Assembly (NCBI GenBank): GCA_016841825.1
Contig: JAENYK010000018.1
Span: forward strand, 1-64,000
DNA: 64,000 nt
Source of the DNA: Halothermothrix sp.
GTDB taxonomy: Bacteria > Bacillota > Halanaerobiia > DY22613
Reading direction: 5' to 3'
How positions within the stretch are numbered: the first letter of the stretch is position 1; every line of letters starts with the position of its first letter. This document shows positions 45,162-54,376 of the stretch, one piece after another. The translations under genes were made by a program, and so were the position numbers. Below the pieces are notes generated by a model. That model was not told the origin of the DNA. It worked only from the letters and a program-made list of their open reading frames with translations, and made no database searches.

Positions 45162-48128
45162 CTAATCCTTAACTAAATATGACCCTTGTTCTGAATCTTT
45201 ATCCAGTTTTATAAGATTTTCTGTCAATGTCGTAAAAGTATCATCATGGCTGATGATAAAAATTTGTTCAAAGTAATTATCCTCTTTCTCCCTAATGGAT
45301 GCTATTGCCTGGGCAATATTCAAACGACGATATTCATCCAAATGGGTCGTTGGCTCATCAAAAAAACCCAGACGAACTGCACTAAACTTCCGTAATAGAG
45401 CCAGGCGAATTGCGAAAGCCGCACTCATCTGTTCACCACCAGAAAGTTGTCTAAACACTCTAGTGCGCTGCTTATCCTGCAAATTAACCTGATAGTCCTT
45501 CTCCCAGACCAATTGTACATTCTCTCCCGAAAGTTGACGATAAATCTTCGTAGCTTCATAAGAAATAAAATGCAAGAAGACATAAGCTATCTCCTGAGCA
45601 GAAGTATTATACACATTTCGAATAAAATTTAACAGTTCAAAAGCTTTTTTTAAACTGGACTCTTCTGCTTCCCTGTCTTTAATCTGTTCTTTAATCTTAT
45701 CCATCTCCCGTAATTTGTCTGCTAACTCCTGTGATCTACGCTCCCCTTCGGTCAGTAAGGTCTCAGCCTGTGAGATCTGACGATTCATCTTCTCTGCCTG
45801 TTCTTCAAAATCTACAAGCTTTTGCTGGTCATAAGATTCTCTCTTAATCAATAGTTCAGCTTCAATCTTCGCTAATTGTATGGTTATCGTATGCAGTTGT
45901 TCAGCAAAACGTTCCCTCATCTGCAATAGATTGTCCCACTCCAGAGCTTTCTGTTGATTGGTCAGATAGATATTATTACCCGCTTCCAACTCAACCATCT
46001 TCTCCTTAGACAGCTTTAATTCTCCCTTAATATCACCATAATTCGCCAGAATATCAGTATATTCAGTAATCTTTGCTAAGTCCTCTGTAAGTTTTCTCTT
46101 ATCCTTTACTAACATTTTCTCAAGATCTGTCAGCCTATCAAGCTGTTGATTAATCTCTTTACTTCTTTCCTTTAATTGTTGAATTTTACTGGTAAATTCA
46201 GTTTTACGTCGATTAAGTTCTTCTTTTTTTGATGAAGTCTTCTTTTCCTTTGCCTGTACTTCATTCTGGGAAATTGTTAGCCAATTGGCTACAATATCCA
46301 GTTGGACCTTAAGCACAGAGGACTGTTCAAACAGTTCCAGAGGTAGAAATTCATCAAAGCTCAGTTCATGAACTTCTGCCAGATATCCACCTTTCTTTAC
46401 TTCATGCAAAATCTCATAAATTCCACGAATAATAGTATAAATCTTCTGGGCCAGCTCCAAACCCCGTGCCCTCACATCTGCCAATTTATTTCTTTGACGA
46501 ACAAGCTCCTCCTCTAAAGATAGCAGTACTGCCAGTTGTTCAACCTTCTCCCTCAACTGCAGCAGTTCATCTGCAAGCTTAGCTTTAGTCTTAAGAGACC
46601 TTGCTCGCTCATCATTTAACTTCTTAATCCGTAAAGCAAAATAATCTTTCAGATTTTGACCTTCAATAGTCTGACAGACTGTCTTTAAAAGAGGGCAGAG
46701 ACCATCACCCACTTTTGCCATATTATCCTCTTCATTTTCTATTCTGGTCTCAACAGCTGAGATTGAATGATTAACTTCCGCCAGTAATCTCTCTACAGAA
46801 CTTATCTTTGTGACCTCTTGCTGTAATTCAGCAAGCCCGCTCAGTCTGTCTTCAAACTCTGCTATCTCCCCGGTAATTATCCTTATCTCATCCAGACGAT
46901 CCTCCAATTGCCTGATCAGCTCTTTCGACTCCTGATATGCCTGAGTAATCTCCTGTAGACTACCACCAATCTTCGCTGCCTTTAATTCTTCTTCTGCAAC
47001 AAGCTGTAATTCCCGCTTAATACCCTCCAGAGGATAACTATATTCCTCTAACTCTTCCTGACGACGATCATATTCCTGCAACAGAATTTCCCGGTTTTTA
47101 ACAATATTTTCTTCTCTGGTCGTTAACTCCTTCTCCATGACTGCTACCTGTGTCTCCAGATCCCGCTTTTCTATAGTTAACTGTTCCTGAATCTCCAACT
47201 GTTTTTCCAATTCATCAATCTTCTCTTTATACTGCAGATAGACCTGGTGAACCCCTTGATATTGTTCAACCAATTCTCTGGATTTTCGACTGACTTCAAT
47301 CTCTTCTGCAAGAGTTATCTGCCGTTCAGTCAGTTGTTTTTCCTGTTCTTTTAACTTTAATTGCTCATTCTCCCGGACCTGGATTAATTCTTTAAGATCT
47401 TTTAACCCCTGAATCTCTGTTTTTATACCTACAAACTGGCTCTGCTTTTCCTCCAGAGTTTCCTTGACCAGAAGTAATTTTTGCTCTGCTTCCCTGAACA
47501 ACCTTTGTGTCTCTTGATATGTCTCAACTCTGGTTCTAAGCTTAATCAATTCTTTTTCCAGGTCATCCAGCTGATTTCGTAAAATAGAAGCCGACTCAGA
47601 ACTCTTCTGATAAGCAGTCTTATAACTATCCAGCATAAATATTCGTTCAAAGTACTCTTTCCGTCCGGAAGGAGAACGCAGAAAAGGCTCTGTAAAAGTT
47701 CCCTGATTTACTCCGATAATTCGTTCGAAGAGTTCAGCAAGCGTAATATTCTGTTCCACACCCATAATTCTGGCAAGGGTAAAGTTCACATCTTCCGCAG
47801 TATGAGTCTCAATAGCCTCATCAGTCTGATAGTCAAAGATGACCCATCCCCTGGTTCCCCGTGAAGTAAAGTGACGTTCAATCCGATATCTACAGCCATC
47901 AACTTCAAAGTCAACCATAATGCTACCATTATTGGCTCCATGGGAAAGGAAATCCTGAAAGTTATAATCTTTATTCAAATACCCGAATAGAGCAAAACCC
48001 ACGGATTCGATCAATGTACTTTTACCGGCACCATTACGTCCGGCAATCACATTTATCCCATCATTAAAACAAATCTCTTCCTGTTGATAACTTTTCACAT
48101 TCTCCAGAGTCACTTTAAGAATCTTCAC
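45162..48128 (-). CDS. sbcC: SbcC, Rad50-like ATPase subunit of the SbcCD nuclease
   Basis: 988 residues from the GTG at 48128 (GCAGGTGAG ahead). Head domain: Walker A AGRNGAGKST near 30 and, at the C-terminus, signature LSGGEQMSAAFAIRLALLR and Walker B LGFFDEPTTHLD. Long coiled coils between (about 180-430 and 530-830) flank an apex with CPLLKTVC, a wider-spaced form of the CxxC zinc hook. SbcCD cleaves hairpins and processes DNA ends. It overlaps sbcD by 14 nt. Confidence 0.92.
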   Translation of the reverse strand: MKILKVTLENVKSYQQEEICFNDGINVIAGRNGAGKSTLIESVGFALFGYLNKDYNFQDFLSHGANNGSIMVDFEVDGCRYRIERHFTSRGTRGWVIFDYQTDEAIETHTAEDVNFTLARIMGVEQNITLAELFERIIGVNQGTFTEPFLRSPSGRKEYFERIFMLDSYKTAYQKSSESASILRNQLDDLEKELIKLRTRVETYQETQRLFREAEQKLLLVKETLEEKQSQFVGIKTEIQGLKDLKELIQVRENEQLKLKEQEKQLTERQITLAEEIEVSRKSRELVEQYQGVHQVYLQYKEKIDELEKQLEIQEQLTIEKRDLETQVAVMEKELTTREENIVKNREILLQEYDRRQEELEEYSYPLEGIKRELQLVAEEELKAAKIGGSLQEITQAYQESKELIRQLEDRLDEIRIITGEIAEFEDRLSGLAELQQEVTKISSVERLLAEVNHSISAVETRIENEEDNMAKVGDGLCPLLKTVCQTIEGQNLKDYFALRIKKLNDERARSLKTKAKLADELLQLREKVEQLAVLLSLEEELVRQRNKLADVRARGLELAQKIYTIIRGIYEILHEVKKGGYLAEVHELSFDEFLPLELFEQSSVLKVQLDIVANWLTISQNEVQAKEKKTSSKKEELNRRKTEFTSKIQQLKERSKEINQQLDRLTDLEKMLVKDKRKLTEDLAKITEYTDILANYGDIKGELKLSKEKMVELEAGNNIYLTNQQKALEWDNLLQMRERFAEQLHTITIQLAKIEAELLIKRESYDQQKLVDFEEQAEKMNRQISQAETLLTEGERRSQELADKLREMDKIKEQIKDREAEESSLKKAFELLNFIRNVYNTSAQEIAYVFLHFISYEATKIYRQLSGENVQLVWEKDYQVNLQDKQRTRVFRQLSGGEQMSAAFAIRLALLRKFSAVRLGFFDEPTTHLDEYRRLNIAQAIASIREKEDNYFEQIFIISHDDTFTTLTENLIKLDKDSEQGSYLVKD

Positions 48129-49506
48129 TAATCTCACCTGCCATCTGCATTACTTTGGAAAGAACTTCTCCGGAAGATACACCTGTTAATAGATCTTCTT
48201 TTAACTCCAGAATCAGGTTTACCAGATCACTGCCCAGAGATCGAAAAGTAGAGCGGTCATTAACCTTTTTCAGTAATACTTCCCGTTCAATAGTTTCCCG
48301 ATCCAAAATTTCATTCTGAGTAGAGATGCTAAAATGAGGTAGATTTGCTCTTAGCTCCAATTCCAGAATTATAGGCTCACAGATCTCAGTTACCTCTGTT
48401 CTGATCCGCTCCTCATCTATTTCCAGAACGTCAAACTCAATATCACCTTTGACAATCAACCGTAACAACAGTTCCTTTAGCTCACCAACCTGTTCTCTAA
48501 CATCTGAAGCGATCTTCTGATAGACCACCTCTGGAGTATCGACTCCTGTGACATCAACAACAATAATTTTGGCTGAGCGTTGTCTTCCAGATATATGTTC
48601 CACCTTTTGTAGCTGCCCTTCAATCATCTCCACATAGAAAAATCCCTGCTTATGATCTGCTTCATCAAGTCGACAATGTTCGATAGAACCGGGATTGTGA
48701 CCCCAAAAGTTACGATAATCTTCTGTTTCGGTAATCACAAACTCTGACGATTCTTCCATCTCCTCAGTACTCACCGCCAGTAGGTCAAATAGGCTTAATT
48801 GACCTTTCGGCAGAGAAGCATCTTCAGCTGTCGTAGTATCAACCTTTTGACTGGCTAATTTGTCAACAACATAACAATTATGACCATGCCCCAGAGCCAG
48901 ATAGCTGACTCTTTCTTTTAAACATGCTACATCACTTTTGGGAATACTTCCGATCAAATCCCCACCCATCCTGCCAACCATCGAGTGTAGAAGGAGAATA
49001 TTTTGTTTATCATCCGGTAATGATGGTGCCAGTTCTGCCAGTTTACTTCCGGCAGCTCTCCCCAAATAACCCATACCATAAATTCTAATATCTTTTGTCA
49101 GATCCAGATAACAACCACTACAGTTATCCCGATCATAAGGTTCAACAATCAGTTTCCCCCCTTTGAAATCAGGTTTAAGTAAAATAATATAACTCCGATG
49201 CGCCAGATATGATATCCAGGATTCTTTATCCCGCAAAAAGGCTTTATCATGATTGCCCTCTACTGCAATAACCGGAATCTCTGCTCTGCGTAAAGGTTCC
49301 AGAATCTCAACAGCCTGTTTCAAAGTGCGGGCATTAATATTCCGTTTATCAAACAGATCGCCAGCAATTAGAAAAAAATCCACTTCCCTCTGCAGAGCTT
49401 CTTCCACCACATAACGAAAAGCATTACCAAAATCCTCAAACCTTTGATCCAGGTTATTCTGATTCTTTCCCAGATGAATATCAGCACAATGAATAAATTT
49501 TACCAT
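48115..49506 (-). CDS. sbcD: SbcD, Mre11-like nuclease subunit
   Basis: 463 residues from the ATG at 49506 (GTGAGGTGG ahead); the longer frame from 49569 runs through a terminator hairpin. Metallophosphoesterase motifs: HCADIHLGK, IAGDLFDKRN, VEGNHDKAF and ALGHGHN. The C-terminal third is the SbcC-binding region. With SbcC it forms the hairpin nuclease complex. Confidence 0.9.
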   Translation of the reverse strand: MVKFIHCADIHLGKNQNNLDQRFEDFGNAFRYVVEEALQREVDFFLIAGDLFDKRNINARTLKQAVEILEPLRRAEIPVIAVEGNHDKAFLRDKESWISYLAHRSYIILLKPDFKGGKLIVEPYDRDNCSGCYLDLTKDIRIYGMGYLGRAAGSKLAELAPSLPDDKQNILLLHSMVGRMGGDLIGSIPKSDVACLKERVSYLALGHGHNCYVVDKLASQKVDTTTAEDASLPKGQLSLFDLLAVSTEEMEESSEFVITETEDYRNFWGHNPGSIEHCRLDEADHKQGFFYVEMIEGQLQKVEHISGRQRSAKIIVVDVTGVDTPEVVYQKIASDVREQVGELKELLLRLIVKGDIEFDVLEIDEERIRTEVTEICEPIILELELRANLPHFSISTQNEILDRETIEREVLLKKVNDRSTFRSLGSDLVNLILELKEDLLTGVSSGEVLSKVMQMAGEISEDS

Positions 49507-49537
49507 TCGGTTCCACCTCACTTTAACCAATATGATT

Positions 49538-49562
49538 GAAAACCAGGGGATTAGCCCTGGTT
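49538..49562 (-). terminator. Terminator after the M23 peptidase gene
   Basis: Eight-base stem AACCAGGG/CCCTGGTT then TTTTC on the minus strand, between the M23 gene and sbcD. Confidence 0.65.
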
Positions 49563-49607
49563 TATGCATTACAATCTATTAACAGCTGTATCCAAATATC
49601 CAATCTC

Positions 49608-50474
49608 CTAATTACGCCCCTTCTTCCCTTTCTTCTTTCCACTAGCTTTCTGTCCCTTTTTATCCTTCTTTTCTTTTAGACCTTCCAAATATTCCTGAGG
49701 ATCTACCACTTTATTCTTATACCTGACTTCAAAATGAAGATGGGGAGTAAATGCATAACCCGTACTACCTACATAACCGATCAAATCACCTTTTTTGACC
49801 ATTTCTCCGGATTTGACAGTAATATTACTTAGTTGACCATATACAGTACTCCAGGCCTTATCATGAACAATCTTCACCATGTTTCCATAGATGGAATAAG
49901 GCCAGGCAGTCGCCACTTTACCATCTTGCACAGCATAGACAGGAGTTCCCCAGGATTGTGCAAAATCAATCCCTGCGTGGAACACTCCAAAAGGAATAAA
50001 CTCATGCTGTTCTTCGACCGGAAGTGGATAGATCGGACCTTCAGGATTATCATAATACCGTTGTGGATTAATCCGAAAGATAATCAGAATAATCATAATA
50101 AAGACCAGTGCTGATTCAATCTCTTCCACCTGAACATTAGCAAACGGTGCAAAAGGAATCATCACATAAGGATATAGAGCAACCGCTATCAGATAACTCA
50201 AAGCTACAATAATTACGACCCGTAAAAGGCCTCCAAAAACAATAAATTTTTGAACAAAAGTCTGCCAGAAAAAAACCACATTAGCCAGAGCAAAAGAAAG
50301 AACCAGAATCAAAACTTCCCATTTAATAAACACCGGAATTCCCAACCATGGGTTAATTCCAGATTTGAAAGCCTGAACAATGGTCACCGTCAAAACCGAT
50401 AATACCAAATAAGAAGTAAGATAAGTAATCCAACCAAACGTCGAAACCATAATCTCCCTATACGTACGTTTCAT
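49608..50474 (-). CDS. Membrane-anchored M23 peptidase (LytM-type)
   Basis: 288 residues. Four membrane segments in the first 145 residues (for example TYLTSYLVLSVLTVTIVQAF and VVIIVALSYLIAVALYPYVM) carry a C-terminal M23 domain: ligands in GVFHAGIDFAQSWG, then GYAFTPHLHFEVRYKN (HxH). A Lys/Gly-rich basic tail follows. It probably cleaves peptidoglycan cross-links at the membrane. A polytopic N-terminus is less common than a single anchor. Confidence 0.85.
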   Translation of the reverse strand: MKRTYREIMVSTFGWITYLTSYLVLSVLTVTIVQAFKSGINPWLGIPVFIKWEVLILVLSFALANVVFFWQTFVQKFIVFGGLLRVVIIVALSYLIAVALYPYVMIPFAPFANVQVEEIESALVFIMIILIIFRINPQRYYDNPEGPIYPLPVEEQHEFIPFGVFHAGIDFAQSWGTPVYAVQDGKVATAWPYSIYGNMVKIVHDKAWSTVYGQLSNITVKSGEMVKKGDLIGYVGSTGYAFTPHLHFEVRYKNKVVDPQEYLEGLKEKKDKKGQKASGKKKGKKGRN

Positions 50475-50594
50475 TATAAGTCACCCCATTTTTCATCAAC
50501 TTCCATCTTTAGGAGATAGGACATAGCCCGAAGCTAAACTAATTATATAAGTTTTCGTCGGGAAATGCAATAAAATCAACCTATCTTTCTAAAT

Positions 50595-50680
50595 ATCTAA
50601 GTTCCATGACTCCCCCTTCTATAAGTGAGAGCTGCCTTGTTCTACTTCAGGTGGTTGAATCCCAAGCTGAACGAGTTCAC
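50595..50680 (+). repeat. IS200/IS605-type end remnant, copy A
   Basis: ATCTAAGTTCCATGACTCCC, hairpin-forming CTTCTATAAG, TGCCTTGTTCTACTTCAGG, GAACGAGTTCAC. Inverted and similar to 62381-62494. The layout of small hairpins ending in GAACGAGTTC resembles the right end/reRNA region of IS605-family elements. No TnpA or TnpB gene is near. Confidence 0.6.
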
Positions 50681-50724
50681 TTTGTGCCCAAAACAGTTTG
50701 TGCAAAAATCTATACAGCATCCGT

Positions 50725-51228
50725 TTATTTCGCATCTTCCTTCTCCTGATTTTTCAAAAAAGTAAAATTAGTTAATCGAAGAATAAATATTCCCCCAAAG
50801 AGAATCAGACCAAAGATCGAATACAACACCTTATCAGAAGAAGTAAAAATATGATACATAAAAAAGAGAAGAATCGCCTGTGATTCATTCAAATATTTCC
50901 GATAACAGACCAGAGTAATTAGAATCGATATCCAGACAAGTACTGCAAATTCCAAAGGTAACTGTAAGTAAGTAATGATTATAGGAATAACGTACACCAT
51001 TCCGACCAGCCAGGAAAGGTGACTTCCGGGAACCTGCCCCAGACGCTTATTGAGAAAATAGACATAAACCAGATATCCTCCCTGGAGAAGGAATAATCCC
51101 ACAGTGGTCTGCCAACTAATTTCCCACAATAGATATACGACAATGAAGGCACATATCATTAGACTTCCCACAATCTGACTCTGACGAAGATTAGCCTGAG
51201 CATTTTTACTATCAACCATTTTATCCAC
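50725..51228 (-). CDS. Hypothetical membrane protein
   Basis: 167 residues with five or six membrane segments (for example IVGSLMICAFIVVYLLWEI, FAVLVWISILITLVCY, VLYSIFGLILFGGIFILRL). Charged ends (MDKMVDSKNAQ, KNQEKEDAK). No family recognised. In line with the M23 gene but 250 nt apart, with an IS-like repeat between. Confidence 0.6.
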   Translation of the reverse strand: MDKMVDSKNAQANLRQSQIVGSLMICAFIVVYLLWEISWQTTVGLFLLQGGYLVYVYFLNKRLGQVPGSHLSWLVGMVYVIPIIITYLQLPLEFAVLVWISILITLVCYRKYLNESQAILLFFMYHIFTSSDKVLYSIFGLILFGGIFILRLTNFTFLKNQEKEDAK

Positions 51229-51607
51229 CTTTCCTTTGTTAATTAAGTGAATTTCATATTTTCAACCCAGAAATATTAAGCTTCTTTGTGCTCGATTTCA
51301 ACTTTAAATCTTATTCTATATCTTCCTTCTATCTTTCAAAATCGGGCACAGTGCCGATATACCACATATAGCTCCTCAACTGATATATCTCCAGACCCAA
51401 TCAAAATATTCATTTCATAAAAAAGACTCCTTCTCTGATAGTTTCAGTAGTACTTAAATCATATCAGAAATCGGAGTCTTTTTCCAGATAAATTTACTAT
51501 TTTATCTTTAACCTCTTTTAACTAAAATTAACTATAATTATATCTGAATTTAGTACAGGGTATCAATTAAACTTACTGCTTCATCAAAAATATAGGTCAA
51601 AATATCT
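51229..51607. other. Intergenic region holding only a terminator
   Basis: No gene. Contains the long hairpin at 51419-51484. Confidence 0.5.
51419..51484 (-). terminator. Terminator of the glycan operon
   Basis: Long hairpin, stem AAGACTCC/GGAGTCTT extended by TTTCTGATA/TATCAGAGA pairing, with T runs on both sides. Confidence 0.75.
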
Positions 51608-52630
51608 CTAATTAAAATGATATATTCTTTTTACTAATCGATAGATCGCTATTGCCAGTTTTCTACCAATCCTACTCTTAAAACTTGCTGCAAACAAGGG
51701 AGAGTGATACTTGATTTTGTAATATAATTCTGGATAATTCCTCTTCAAATCATCCCATAATTCACTATGCATTTTAATGCTTTTCTGACTGTCATCTATA
51801 AATAAAAGAATAGAAGTTATAGCCACCATCATTGACAAATGATTTGTCATGTAACTGGCCAATTTTACTTCTTTCGTTTTTATTTCCTGGATATCATGCG
51901 TTTGGAGCATCATCTTTGTAACTAACCACTGCTGTGATACGCGTCTGACCATTACCTGTTCATTGACAGATTGGTCAGAACGACCTATATGATAGCGATA
52001 TAAATCTTGATTCATGTAATAAATGCTCTGCACAAAAGGTAAGGGATGATACACATAGAGATTGTCAACATAAAAAGTATGCTTCGGTAAATCAAGCTCA
52101 CTTTCCTTCAACAATTCTGTCCGATAGATAACCGAATGCATCAAAATATACTGTGATATACGAAATCTCTTACAATTCTGCCACGAAAATACTTCATTTT
52201 GGGGAAATACGTTGGTATAATTCATAACTGTACTGGTATTATCGAGTACATGTTCATATACATAATTACTTATAATAAGATCTACATATCCTTTTTCTTC
52301 AACAAAGATACGCAATTGCCTCAGAATCTTTTTCATGGATGAGACATCCAACCAATCATCTGAATCCACTACTTTAAAATAATAACCACTGGCATTATTA
52401 AGACCATGAATCACTGCATCCCCATGACCGCCATTCTCCTTATGAATGACTTTAATAATATCAGGATATTTACTTGAGTAAGAATCACATATATCCGGGG
52501 TTTCATCTGTCGAACCATCGTTTACTAATATTATTTCTATATCTCTACCACCCGGCAAGAGGCTCTTTATACAGCGTTCTAAATAATCGGCTGAGTTATA
52601 ACATGGTACAGTAAAAGTAATCAGTTTCAC
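51608..52630 (-). CDS. Family 2 glycosyltransferase
   Basis: 340 residues. GT-A fold: FTVPCYNSADYLERCIKSLL, EIILVNDGSTDETPDIC and DxD-type KVVDSDDWLD near 91-100. The C-terminal 200 residues have no membrane segment. It transfers a sugar from a nucleotide donor to a surface glycan. GTG start overlaps the glf stop by 4 nt. Neighbour of UDP-galactopyranose mutase, so galactofuranose or a similar residue is a possible substrate. Confidence 0.88.
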   Translation of the reverse strand: MKLITFTVPCYNSADYLERCIKSLLPGGRDIEIILVNDGSTDETPDICDSYSSKYPDIIKVIHKENGGHGDAVIHGLNNASGYYFKVVDSDDWLDVSSMKKILRQLRIFVEEKGYVDLIISNYVYEHVLDNTSTVMNYTNVFPQNEVFSWQNCKRFRISQYILMHSVIYRTELLKESELDLPKHTFYVDNLYVYHPLPFVQSIYYMNQDLYRYHIGRSDQSVNEQVMVRRVSQQWLVTKMMLQTHDIQEIKTKEVKLASYMTNHLSMMVAITSILLFIDDSQKSIKMHSELWDDLKRNYPELYYKIKYHSPLFAASFKSRIGRKLAIAIYRLVKRIYHFN

Positions 52631-53790
52631 ACACTTACCCTCCCAATCTTTTCAAAAAGTTTCAGAGCATTAGCTACAACGACATCCATATTATAATATC
52701 TATATTCTGCCAATCTCCCCAGACAATAAAGGGTGCTATATCCTTCAGCTAATTTCTCATATCGTTGGTATAGTGTTCTACTGTTCTCTGCTGGTATGGG
52801 ATAATAGGGGATATCTCCTTTACCAGCTATGAATTCTCGGGGAAATTCTTTGACTATTGTAGTATGGCTTTCCAACTTTTGCCCAGTAAGACGTTTATAC
52901 TCCGTAATTCTTGTATAGTCTTTATCTACCGGATAATTGACTACTCCGTAGTCCTGATAGTATTCCAGAGGATACGTCTCAAAACTAAAATCAAGGGTAC
53001 GATATGGTAAGGGACCATATCGATAAGCAAAAAGTTCATCAATTGAACCTGTATAGATAACAATACCCTCAAACAACTTATTATTAAAATAAATATTGTT
53101 GTCTGACAGAGAAATAAAAGCTGTTGAATCTATACTAAGTTTTAGATCAATTCTATTGTGATTTAATAATCTATGAAACATCATGGTATAGCCATCTTCC
53201 GGCACACCTTGCCAGATATCCTGAAAATAATGATTATCATATGAAAGAAGTATCGGGACTCGCTCAAATGTAGAGGAATCCAGTTCATTAAAATGATCTC
53301 CCCACTGCTTGCGGGAATAATAATCAAAATAACTGTTATAAACATATTCACCAATTTTGGTAAGCTCTTTATCCTTACTCTGACGCAGTTCATTAATTGT
53401 TATCTTTTCTCTATTTTCAAAAGTAGATTTTAATTTATCTTCCAGGAATCTTGATTTTTCGCCAAAAGACCTCTCCAGAGCAGTAAAATTAAAAGGTATC
53501 GGCATTTTAATTCCATGAATATCAGCAACTACCCGATGTTTATATTCTCGCCAATTAGTAAAACGTGAAAGATAATTAAATACTTCTCTATCACTTGTAT
53601 GAAAAATGTGGGGGCCATAACAATGAACGAGTATAGAAGCATTATCAAAAAAGTCATAAGCATTACCACCGATATGGTTTCTCCGTTCGAGTACCAATAC
53701 CCGCTTCTCCAGCTCTGCAAATTGACGTGCTGCCACAGCACCAGCAAATCCTGCACCAACTACAATCACATCATATTGCTGTATCCCCAT
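52627..53790 (-). CDS. glf: UDP-galactopyranose mutase
   Basis: 387 residues from the ATG at 53790 (GAAAGGAG ahead). FAD motif VIVVGAGFAGAVAARQFAEL, then LVHCYGPHIFHTSD, PIPFNFTALER, RKQWGDHFNEL and C-terminal LGRLAEYRYYNMDVVVANAL, all typical of Glf. It converts UDP-galactopyranose to UDP-galactofuranose for surface polysaccharide. Co-translated with the GT2 gene. Confidence 0.93.
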   Translation of the reverse strand: MGIQQYDVIVVGAGFAGAVAARQFAELEKRVLVLERRNHIGGNAYDFFDNASILVHCYGPHIFHTSDREVFNYLSRFTNWREYKHRVVADIHGIKMPIPFNFTALERSFGEKSRFLEDKLKSTFENREKITINELRQSKDKELTKIGEYVYNSYFDYYSRKQWGDHFNELDSSTFERVPILLSYDNHYFQDIWQGVPEDGYTMMFHRLLNHNRIDLKLSIDSTAFISLSDNNIYFNNKLFEGIVIYTGSIDELFAYRYGPLPYRTLDFSFETYPLEYYQDYGVVNYPVDKDYTRITEYKRLTGQKLESHTTIVKEFPREFIAGKGDIPYYPIPAENSRTLYQRYEKLAEGYSTLYCLGRLAEYRYYNMDVVVANALKLFEKIGRVSV

Positions 53791-53862
53791 CGTATACTCC
53801 TTTCTATAAAACATTGTACATGTTTATATAATGCATATTCGTTAGTTTATCTAAAAAAAAAT

Positions 53863-54372
53863 CTATGATTCTGAAGGATCTTTAGTCTTCTTCATAATTA
53901 CTAATTTCATCATTGGATAGATAATTACAACCTGAATCATTATATTGACAACATTGGTAATATTGGCTGCCCATAAACTTCCGAATAATGCGATCAAAGG
54001 TGCCATCAGCAAAGTTGGTACATACAAACAAATAAAATATACAACCAGTACAGTTATAAAATATAGGATTATGCCTTTACTCAATTTGTTATTGGCAGCA
54101 AAGACCAGCTTGCGTTGTACAAAAAAATTAACGGTCTGTGCACAGGCAAAAGCAAGTAAAAACGCCAAAAAACTACCAAGACCACCGTTTGCTATCGAAT
54201 AATCAAAAATCCACAAACGAAAAGGAATATCAGATAGCGCTCGAAAAAATAGACTGTTACTTAAATTGAGAATCAGGAAGTTTGTAATTGTGGCGATGTT
54301 TGATAATAAATTAAACATAATAAACTCGTAAATATTGGGATAATTCGCCTGAAATTTTTTGACTATTGTCAT
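53863..54372 (-). CDS. GtrA family membrane protein
   Basis: 169 residues with four membrane segments (FIMFNLLSNIATITNFLIL, GSFLAFLLAFACAQTVNFFV and two more), the GtrA/DPMS-like flippase-associated fold, including FFVQRKLVFAA. These proteins help move undecaprenyl-linked sugars across the membrane. Its AGGAGG site overlaps the end of the GH3 gene. Confidence 0.85.
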   Translation of the reverse strand: MTIVKKFQANYPNIYEFIMFNLLSNIATITNFLILNLSNSLFFRALSDIPFRLWIFDYSIANGGLGSFLAFLLAFACAQTVNFFVQRKLVFAANNKLSKGIILYFITVLVVYFICLYVPTLLMAPLIALFGSLWAANITNVVNIMIQVVIIYPMMKLVIMKKTKDPSES

Positions 54373-54376
54373 TCAA